The translations under genes were made by a program, and so were the position numbers. A stretch of DNA of 18,550 bases from Bacteroidota bacterium (GTDB lineage Bacteria > Bacteroidota > Bacteroidia > Cytophagales > Cyclobacteriaceae): NCBI GenBank assembly GCA_023393375.1, contig JAEWLI010000057.1:1-18550 (forward strand), read 5' to 3'. Shown here piece by piece: positions 7,921 to 14,595 of the stretch; the stretch's first letter is position 1; each line of letters opens with the position of its first letter. The notes under the pieces are model-generated. The model was not told the origin of the DNA, searched no databases, and worked only from the letters and a program-made list of their open reading frames with translations.

Positions 7921-8526
7921 ATGAACATTACCCACAAGTGGCATTCATTGATTGATAAAACAATAATCATAGCTTATGTATGCTTAATTTTTATTATGTG
8001 GCTATTGAAAAACATGTTTGTTGTACAGGTGGGTTTTATCTCAATTATTACTTTATTTCTTCCCATATCATTGATTGTATACTATTCGGTAACTTCAGGC
8101 AAAGTACTACATTCGATCGTCATTTTTTTGTGCTTGACTATTTTTGTGGGTGCCATGATGCAGATAACTCATTTTAGTGGCTCAAATTTAGTGACTGGGA
8201 TTGGCGTTATCCCTAATATATTTCTTTCTGGTTTAGTGAGTTACTCAATTTTTTATAATACTTCAAATCGGCAATATATAAAATATGGTGGAATTGGAGT
8301 GTCTTTGTTGATATTTGGAAATTTATTATGGCCTGGATTTTCCACAATGATTACAAATATCCCAGCAGGAAAGCTTTTCACAACATTATCCTCCTATTTA
8401 ATATTGATACTTTTGATTTACTTAATCTTTGATCAAAAACATATCTCATTTAAGAAGGAAATAAAAAATAGCTTGATGGTGCTATTATTATTTTATCTTA
8501 CCACTTTCTTATTCAATGTCTTATGA
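7921..8526 (+). CDS. Multi-pass membrane protein, unknown function
   Basis: I do not recognise this 201-residue protein. It is strongly hydrophobic, with about six membrane segments (near 15-28, 32-51, 57-78, 90-110, 119-140 and 150-165), plus a final one at 180-200. Short charged links and a KHISFKKEIK stretch separate the last two. There are no catalytic motifs that I can name. I chose the ATG at 7921. A longer frame opens at TTG 7873, but its extra residues are translated heptad repeat and are unlikely to be real. No Shine-Dalgarno sequence is visible. The gene stands alone and is framed by the two repeat copies, which makes it look like an isolated insertion between the peptidase and mutase genes. 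Expression depends on an unseen promoter or readthrough. Confidence 0.7.
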   Translation: MNITHKWHSLIDKTIIIAYVCLIFIMWLLKNMFVVQVGFISIITLFLPISLIVYYSVTSGKVLHSIVIFLCLTIFVGAMMQITHFSGSNLVTGIGVIPNIFLSGLVSYSIFYNTSNRQYIKYGGIGVSLLIFGNLLWPGFSTMITNIPAGKLFTTLSSYLILILLIYLIFDQKHISFKKEIKNSLMVLLLFYLTTFLFNVL

Positions 8527-8573
8527 ATAATAGGGTTATTTATCCTCAAAATCAAAATGGCGATAGGAATTAA

Positions 8574-8706
8574 ATGTTTGAAAGCTCAAAGTTCAAAATT
8601 TAAAGTTCAAGGTCAAGATTTCAACCTTGAACACATTGAACTTTAAACCTTGAACTATTTACAACCAACTACCTCCTACGAACTACCAGCTATCAACTAC
8701 CAGCTA
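8574..8706. repeat. Heptad-repeat intergenic element, copy B, overlapping the mutase 3' end
   Basis: This has the same architecture and orientation as copy A. GTTCAAGGT (8605-8613) and ACCTTGAAC (8624-8632) form a perfect 9-bp stem with a 10-base loop, inside a longer imperfect hairpin. The right tail is a run of heptads (CTACCAA, CTACCTC, CTACGAA, CTACCAG, CTATCAA, CTACCAG), longer than in copy A. It extends over the last codons and stop of the minus-strand mutase gene. Confidence 0.85.
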
Positions 8707-10426
8707 ACTTCAGATCTACGATAATCGCATCAATCTTTCTATCAAGTTGTTCACTCACTTTATCAAAATCAGCTTCCGAGGGAAGTTTTTCATTTACACT
8801 AAAATAAAATTTAATCTTTGGTTCTGTACCCGAAGGGCGGGCAGATATTTTTGAGCCATCCTCGGTGATGAATTGCAACACATCAGATTTGGGATAATCA
8901 ATGGCTTTTTCTCCTATACTTACAAAGTCTTTCTCAATACCAGCCTGATAATCTATCATTTTCACCAATTTTGAACCATTGATCTTTTGTGGGGGATTGC
9001 TCCTCAAATCCACCATCATTTGCTTGATCTCTTCCTCTCCCGATTTACCTTTTTTAGTGATTGAGATCAATCTTTCTTTAAAAAATCCAAACCGGACATA
9101 CATTTCAATCAGAAAGTCAAACAAGCTTTTACCATTGTCTTTGGCATAAGCCACCATCTCCCCTATCATCGCACTGGCTATCACAGCATCTTTATCCCTG
9201 ACAAAATCGCCTACCAGATAACCATAACTTTCTTCGCCCCCGCCGATAAATTCCTTCTGACCTTCATATTTACCCAATAATTCGGCAATGTATTTAAATC
9301 CCGTAAGGGTGTTGTAACATTCTACATCATAAAATGCAGCCAGCTTGTCAATAATATCGGTGGTAACGATCGTTTTGACAACATACTGATTGCCATTGAT
9401 TTTTCCATTTTCCTGCCATTTTCTTAAAAGATAATACAATAACAGGCTACCGGTCTGGTTACCATTGAGCAATTGGAATTCCCCATGATGATTTTTTATG
9501 GCAATACCCACCCTGTCAGCATCGGGATCAGTGCCCAATACCAGATCAGCATCTATTTCATTGGCTTTCTTCATGGCCAGATCCAATGCTGCGGGTTCTT
9601 CCGGGTTGGGATAAACAACCGTAGGAAAATTGCCATCTGGCGTGGCTTGTTCTTTCAGCACTGTCACATTTTCAAAACCGATCTTTTTCATGAGGGCAGG
9701 TACTAATGTTACTCCCGTGCCATGAATAGAAGTAAATACAATTTTTAAGTTTTTTTGCCTGCTAATGGCATCGGAAGCCAGGGAATAAGCCGCAGCTTTT
9801 TCAAGATAGGCCTGATCTACCTCTTCACCAATCAAATGTATTTTTGAAGAATCTTTATCAAATTTTACCTCATTGATACTGGTAATTTTATTTACTTCCT
9901 TAATCACATTTGTGTCGTGAGGGGCTACCAATTGTGCACCATCATCCCAATAAGCCTTGTAACCATTATATTCTTTGGGATTATGGGAGGCGGTAAGCAC
10001 CACACCACATTGGCAATTCAGATGCCTTATGGCAAATGAAAGAGCCGGTGTTGGCCGCAATTCTTTATACAGATATACGGTAATGCCATTGGCAGAAAAA
10101 ACAGCAGCGGTAATTTCAGCAAAGTAAGAACTGTTGTTACGACTGTCATATGCAATAGCAACCTTAATGTCGCCATTAAAAGCTTTTTTCAAATAATTAG
10201 CAAAGCCCTGAGTAGCCATGCCAATGGTGAATTTGTTTATTCGATTGGACCCTACACCCATTAAACCTCTTAATCCACCCGTACCGAATTCAAGATCTTT
10301 GTAAAATGAGTCGACAAGTTCAGTCTGGTCAGGGTTGTCCAACATTTTTTGAATAACAATTTTAGATTCATTATCGATATTGCTATCTAACCATTTTCTG
10401 GCTTTTTCCGTAATCATATTTCCCAT
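8693..10426 (-). CDS. Phospho-sugar mutase (phosphoglucomutase/phosphomannomutase)
   Basis: This 577-residue enzyme of the alpha-D-phosphohexomutase superfamily interconverts hexose 1- and 6-phosphates in the cytoplasm, feeding glycogen, nucleotide-sugar and envelope polysaccharide synthesis. All four signature loops are present: the phosphoserine loop TASHNP (145-150, Ser147), the magnesium loop TDPDADR (299-305), the sugar loop GGGEESYG (395-402) and the phosphate loop RPSGTEPK (530-537). Length and the FGTGGLRG start region fit the long bacterial PgcA-like type. Whether glucose or mannose phosphate is preferred cannot be read from the motifs. The ATG at 10426 is used; ATG at 10417 (residue 4) is also possible. 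The final residues L-A-G-S and the stop are heptad-repeat sequence, so the native 3' end was probably replaced or extended. All catalytic loops lie upstream of this. Confidence 0.95.
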   Translation of the reverse strand: MGNMITEKARKWLDSNIDNESKIVIQKMLDNPDQTELVDSFYKDLEFGTGGLRGLMGVGSNRINKFTIGMATQGFANYLKKAFNGDIKVAIAYDSRNNSSYFAEITAAVFSANGITVYLYKELRPTPALSFAIRHLNCQCGVVLTASHNPKEYNGYKAYWDDGAQLVAPHDTNVIKEVNKITSINEVKFDKDSSKIHLIGEEVDQAYLEKAAAYSLASDAISRQKNLKIVFTSIHGTGVTLVPALMKKIGFENVTVLKEQATPDGNFPTVVYPNPEEPAALDLAMKKANEIDADLVLGTDPDADRVGIAIKNHHGEFQLLNGNQTGSLLLYYLLRKWQENGKINGNQYVVKTIVTTDIIDKLAAFYDVECYNTLTGFKYIAELLGKYEGQKEFIGGGEESYGYLVGDFVRDKDAVIASAMIGEMVAYAKDNGKSLFDFLIEMYVRFGFFKERLISITKKGKSGEEEIKQMMVDLRSNPPQKINGSKLVKMIDYQAGIEKDFVSIGEKAIDYPKSDVLQFITEDGSKISARPSGTEPKIKFYFSVNEKLPSEADFDKVSEQLDRKIDAIIVDLKLAGS

Positions 10427-10509
10427 TATAATTGTGAGTTAAAAATTATTTAAAAAAGTCCTGTGAGACAGGAAAACTCTGATCATATAAAATTTATTTG
10501 TAAAAATAG

Positions 10510-10540
10510 TTGAATTAAAAGATTAAAAAAATTATATTCA
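10510..10540 (+). promoter_or_regulatory. Possible promoter of the small hypothetical gene
   Basis: TTG (10510-10512) and TATATTCA (10533-10540) with 20 bases between resemble -33 and -7 boxes, with two mismatches in the -7 box. If used, transcription would begin just before the first ATG, favouring the start at 10585. This is weak evidence in AT-rich DNA. Confidence 0.25.
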
Positions 10541-10584
10541 ATGTTTGATTAATGGTTTCTATTTTTTCATTAACAATAAATAAA

Positions 10585-11010
10585 ATGGACATTGAGCAAT
10601 TTCAATCAGCTTCCAACGAAATTATTGAGAAGAAGATTTTTTTAAAAAGTCTGGAGTATGCTGACTTAAGATACGATATTATAGAAGAGGAGTTGCATAA
10701 GCTGGAAGACAATTTTCTAAGCAACTACGGTGATTTTCTGGAAACAATTCTAAAAGAAGTTCATCAAAAATATTGTCCTGACAATCAGGTATTGTTGCCT
10801 ATAGCCTATTTCGCCAACAACTACACTAAAAAAGATAATGCCTATCAACTGGCACCAAAAGAAGGTGTATTGGTAAAAACAGATGTTTTCACTGAAAAAG
10901 TGGGCAGAATGGCATTTGTGACAACTCCATTCCGGATTGTAATGCAATCATTATCCAAAAGTGAAGAGCTTGAGCTTTGGAATATTGATCATGTAACAAA
11001 AACGGCGTGA
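10585..11010 (+). CDS. Hypothetical protein
   Basis: I do not recognise this 141-residue protein. It has no signal peptide or membrane segment and should be cytoplasmic. The first ~70 residues are rich in Glu, Lys and Leu and look helical. The second half (LLPIAYFANNY, then GVLVKTDVF and FVTTPFRIVM) looks like a small beta-containing domain. It contains one cysteine. An in-frame ATG at 10552 would add MVSIFSLTINK. I prefer 10585 because the added residues are unlike a native start and would leave almost no leader. The gene is divergent from the mutase and precedes the M16 pair by about 100 bases. Clean coding over 426 bases without a competing frame supports it. Confidence 0.7.
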   Translation: MDIEQFQSASNEIIEKKIFLKSLEYADLRYDIIEEELHKLEDNFLSNYGDFLETILKEVHQKYCPDNQVLLPIAYFANNYTKKDNAYQLAPKEGVLVKTDVFTEKVGRMAFVTTPFRIVMQSLSKSEELELWNIDHVTKTA

Positions 11011-11108
11011 AATTCGTCAACAGTTAATAATGACAAACGACATTTCTGAGATTTATTAAAAATCTATATTCTATTTTACATTTTATTCATCCTAATTTTT
11101 TTAAATTA

Positions 11109-12488
11109 ATGATAAGGAATTCCCTTTTACTCATCTTGTTATTGGTGGCTCCATTATGGGGTACATTGGGCAGTAGCAACCTGCCTGAAAATTTTCATCT
11201 TGCCAAACTCGACAATGGTCTTGAGGTTTTGATTGTTGAAGATCGTACGGTACCATTGGTGACTATAGAAATTGCGGTACATAATGGTGCTTTTACTTAA
11301 AGCCCGGAATACGATGGCTTGAGCCATTTGTATGAACACATGTTTTTTAAAGCAAATCGCGATGTTCCTTCACAAGAGGATTTTCTGGATCGTATCGCCG
11401 AACTTGGTATTTCTTTTAATGGCACTACCTCAAATGAAAGAGTGAACTATTATGTCACCCTAAGTTCAATGCGATTGGAAGAAGGCCTGAAATTTTTGAA
11501 TTCTGCTATTCGATATCCATTGTTTCTCAAAGAAGAAATGGAAAAAGAAAATCCTGTAGTAGATGCTGAGTTTCAAAGGAATGAATCGAATCCAGTCTTT
11601 TTTCTGTTTCAAGATTCTGACAAATTATTATGGGGGGATCATTTCAGCTATAAAAATGTAATTGGTGACCATGATGTGATATTATCAGCAACACCCGAAA
11701 AAATGCAAGAAATCAAAAACCGTTTTTATTATCCGAATAATTCCATTTTGGTAGTTGCGGGTGATATAGATAAGGACGAAGCGTTGCCACTTATTAAAGA
11801 AATGTACGGTGATTGGGAGCCTTCCGGATTTGATATTTTTGAAAAATATCCTGTTCCGGAATTTGAACCCCTGAAGGAAGATAAATATTATATAACAGAA
11901 AATGCTAACACCCAAGTACCTATAGTGATGATTGCCATGCATGGCCCTGATACCCGCAATGATGTGGACGCTACTTATGCCGCTGATGTATTTTCATTTA
12001 TTTTAAGACAAGCATCATCGAAACTTCAACAAGAATTGGTAGATACCGGATTGGCCCTGCAGGTTGATGTCTCGTACTCTACTTTAAAGTATGTGGGGCC
12101 AATATATATTTTGATGGTACCACATCCCCAGAAAATACATGAAGCCATGGCTAAACTTGAGGAACACATCAAAAGCTGGACTGATGATGGCTATTTTACT
12201 GATGAGCAACTTGAAAATGCCAAAAAGATGCTGGCAATTGATGATGCTTATGGCAAAGAAAGCACTTCCGATTTTGTCCATACCCTCACCTATTGGTGGG
12301 CTTCCGCAGATATTGACTACTATTTAAATTATGTAGATAACCTGAATGCTGTAACCCGGGAAGACATAAAACAATATGTAAATGATTACATTATCAACAA
12401 ACCAAAAGTGTATGGATTGTTGGTGTCTCCTGAAACAAAAGAGGCATTAGGCATAGAAAAATTTGAAGATATCCAAAAAAGTAATTAA
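11109..12488 (+). pseudogene. M16 (insulinase-type) zinc peptidase subunit interrupted by one in-frame TAA
   Basis: Read through, this is a 459-residue M16B peptidase with an N-terminal signal peptide (about 1-20). Codon 64 is TAA (11298-11300), between HNGAFT and SPEYDGLSHLYEHM, with the frame unchanged on both sides. The zinc motif HLYEH (His73, Glu76, His77) and the third ligand Glu154 in DAEFQRNE are intact, with normal spacing. Relatives usually carry Glu at the stop position, so one G-to-T change of GAA would explain it. A restart at TTG 11319 keeps the zinc motif but loses the signal peptide and first strands. A restart at ATG 11331, inside the motif, loses it. The rest shows no decay, suggesting a very recent mutation or a base-call error. 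It forms an operon with the zinc-motif-less M16 gene 11 bases downstream. Confidence 0.85.
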
Positions 12489-12499
12489 TCAGAAACTCC

Positions 12500-13813
12500 A
12501 TGAAAATAAAAATATTAATCACAGGCTTATTACTGATCGGTTCAGTATTAGTATCTGTAGCAAAAGACGATAACACAATAGAAGTACATGACATTAGTGG
12601 TATAAAACTTTTGTATAAACCTTCTGTGAAAGAAATTATCAGCATTCGATTATTTATCAATGGAGGGACAGCCAATTATCCAAAGGACAAGCAAGGTATT
12701 GAAAACATAGCCTTAATGACTGCTATAAATGGAGGAACCACCAAACGGGATAAAATTGCCTTTCAAACAGAAGCAGAGAAAATTGGCGCCAGGTTTAGTG
12801 CCGGTACTTCTTACGATTACGGGCATATCAGTATGACTTGCCTGAAAGAATACTGGGACAGCTCATGGAATATGTTTCAAGAAGCTATACTAATGCCTGC
12901 TTTCAAACCTGAGGAGTTTAACCTATTAAAAGAACAATCCATTTCTGCTGCTCGTCAGGCGCAATCTGATCCTGATGCATACTTACGAATATTGGCTCAA
13001 TCAAATGCTTTTCGAGGAAACAACTACGAAAAAATACCTGAAGGATCTCCTGAAAGTCTGGAAAAACTGACTCTGGATGAGGTAAAAAGTTACTACCAAA
13101 ATCTCGTCTTAAAGGGTAATATATTTATTGTAGTAGTGGGCAATGTTGATATTAATGAACTGAAAAGCAAGATTTCAGGTTCGTTGGGGACACTAAAAAA
13201 ACACAAAGTTAAGAAATCGCCGTCTAAAGAGGAGTCAAGTCTGGATATTCAACCTTTAATAGAAAAGAGGGACATTGCTACCAATTATATCAGAGGTGTG
13301 ACCAACGCACCAGCCATGAGCAATGCAGAAGGTGTACCCATGAGAATCGCAATGGCTATTCTTGACGACCGATACTTTGTAGAATTGAGAACTAAACGTA
13401 GCTTATCGTATGCACCAGCGGCATTTTATTCAACAGGTGTATTGAAAAAACCCTATAATGTAGTTTACATTTCAACACAAAATCCAAAAGCAGCACTAGA
13501 AGTCATGGTAGATGAAATCAATAAAATCAGAAAAGATGGGTTTCAGGAAAAAGAGCTGAAGAGTAAAAAATTGAGATTTCTCACCGATTATTATCAGGAT
13601 CTGGAAACCAATTCAAGTCAATCGCTGGCGATAGGTATGGCAGAAATTGCAGATAGCAGGCATATATTTGAAAACTTTGACCAAATCATTGAAAGTGTGA
13701 CACTTACAAAAATCAATGATGTATTCAAAAAATATGTTACACTAATAGATTGGACTTATCTGGGAAAAGATGAAGAAAATCTGGCTGAAGTTTTCATACA
13801 ACCTGAAATATAA
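12500..13813 (+). CDS. M16 family peptidase-like subunit without zinc motif
   Basis: This 437-residue exported protein has a signal peptide (about 1-20) and two M16-type domains. At the position of HxxEH it reads N69-I-A-L72-M73, so no zinc can be bound there. The second domain keeps the substrate-binding Arg/Tyr segment (VELRTKRSLSYAPAAFYSTG). This matches the non-catalytic partner of heterodimeric M16B proteases, like the alpha subunit of mitochondrial processing peptidase and bacterial tandem M16B pairs. In such pairs the active subunit gives the metal and this one gives Arg/Tyr to hold the peptide. It lies 11 bases after the zinc-motif subunit. If that gene is truly dead, this subunit has lost its partner. 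Confidence 0.88.
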   Translation: MKIKILITGLLLIGSVLVSVAKDDNTIEVHDISGIKLLYKPSVKEIISIRLFINGGTANYPKDKQGIENIALMTAINGGTTKRDKIAFQTEAEKIGARFSAGTSYDYGHISMTCLKEYWDSSWNMFQEAILMPAFKPEEFNLLKEQSISAARQAQSDPDAYLRILAQSNAFRGNNYEKIPEGSPESLEKLTLDEVKSYYQNLVLKGNIFIVVVGNVDINELKSKISGSLGTLKKHKVKKSPSKEESSLDIQPLIEKRDIATNYIRGVTNAPAMSNAEGVPMRIAMAILDDRYFVELRTKRSLSYAPAAFYSTGVLKKPYNVVYISTQNPKAALEVMVDEINKIRKDGFQEKELKSKKLRFLTDYYQDLETNSSQSLAIGMAEIADSRHIFENFDQIIESVTLTKINDVFKKYVTLIDWTYLGKDEENLAEVFIQPEI

Positions 13814-13862
13814 AATTTAAATAAAATGAACATATAACTTTAATATATAAACGATAAATTTC

Positions 13863-14435
13863 ATGAAAAACAGACTATTATTATTAATACTCCCTATCCT
13901 GCTGACGTCCATTGCCATGGTAATGACAGGAGTAAATGTTGGTGAAAAAGCTCCGGTATTCAAAGCGGTTGACTCTCAGGGAAAAGAATGGAGCCTTAAA
14001 AATCATCTTGGGAAAAATTATGTAGTCCTCTATTTTTATCCTGCAGCAATGACTGGTGGGTGTACCCAACAGGCGTGTAGTTATAGGGATAATATGAATG
14101 AGTTTGACAAAGTAAATGCCAAAGTAGTAGGCATATCTGGAGATCAGGCTGAGGGCCTTAGATTGTTCAAACAAGAATACAATCTCAATTTTGATCTTCT
14201 CTCCGACAGCGATGGCGCAATTGCCAAAATGTATGGAGTGCCAGTAAATGACGGCGGTACTGTGGAAAAAACAATAGGCGGGAAGAATGTTTCATTTATC
14301 CGTGATGCCACTACGGCCAGATGGACTTTCGTGATAGACAAAAAAGGGACACTGATTTATAAAAAAGCAGATGTCAATGCAGGGCAGGATAGCGAGGAGG
14401 TAATTGCAGCAATTAAAAAGCACATGGAAGGATAA
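13863..14435 (+). CDS. Exported peroxiredoxin, PrxQ/Bcp-type
   Basis: This 190-residue thioredoxin-fold peroxidase should reduce hydrogen and organic peroxides using a thiol donor. The active segment PAAMTGGCTQQAC carries the peroxidatic Cys67 and, five residues on, Cys72 as the likely resolving cysteine. That spacing is typical of the Bcp/PrxQ class. Classic PrxQ has TPGCT here, while this protein has TGGCT, so the usual proline is replaced. The first ~20 residues are a strongly hydrophobic signal peptide or anchor (LLLLILPILLTSIAMVM), so the enzyme probably works in the periplasm or at the inner membrane. It starts 49 bases after the M16 pair and may be co-transcribed with it, though a separate promoter in that AT-rich gap is possible. 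Confidence 0.9.
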   Translation: MKNRLLLLILPILLTSIAMVMTGVNVGEKAPVFKAVDSQGKEWSLKNHLGKNYVVLYFYPAAMTGGCTQQACSYRDNMNEFDKVNAKVVGISGDQAEGLRLFKQEYNLNFDLLSDSDGAIAKMYGVPVNDGGTVEKTIGGKNVSFIRDATTARWTFVIDKKGTLIYKKADVNAGQDSEEVIAAIKKHMEG

Positions 14436-14441
14436 TTTTAT

Positions 14442-14483
14442 TTAGTTAGTTGTTATTTGGTTTGTTGGTTATTGGTTATTAGA
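14442..14483. repeat. Short heptad-repeat trace (TTGGTTA-type)
   Basis: Units TTAGTTA, GTTGTTA, TTTGGTT, TGTTGGTT, ATTGGTT follow one another with a 7-base period (one 8-base unit). On the opposite strand they resemble the CTACCAA units of the elements at 7804 and 8574. It is probably a degenerate fragment of the same repeat class, placed right after the peroxiredoxin stop. Confidence 0.45.
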
Positions 14484-14519
14484 AAAATACTTTGCTTTTC
14501 ATGGTTAGATTTTTCTAAT
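14478..14519. terminator. AT-rich hairpin between convergent genes
   Basis: ATTAGAAAAAT (14478-14488) and ATTTTTCTAAT (14509-14519) are perfect 11-base inverted repeats with a 20-base loop. They lie between the peroxiredoxin and beta-mannosidase 3' ends. The symmetry and T-tracts within the arms fit a bidirectional terminator, but the stem has only one GC pair, so strength is doubtful. Confidence 0.4.
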
Positions 14520-14595
14520 GCTACAACAGAAATCATAAGGCGGACACACGGTTTCTGGTGATTAATTCAATCCATAAAACCGAATTTATAGACTC

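Noticed and set aside
7804..8706. CRISPR array or tRNA cluster in the repeats
   Set aside because: Units are 7 bases, contiguous and variable, with no spacers of regular length and no cas genes; no cloverleaf is seen.
11298..11300. Programmed recoding of the stop codon
   Set aside because: TAA is not decoded as selenocysteine or pyrrolysine, and no recoding structure is apparent; mutation or sequence error is simpler.
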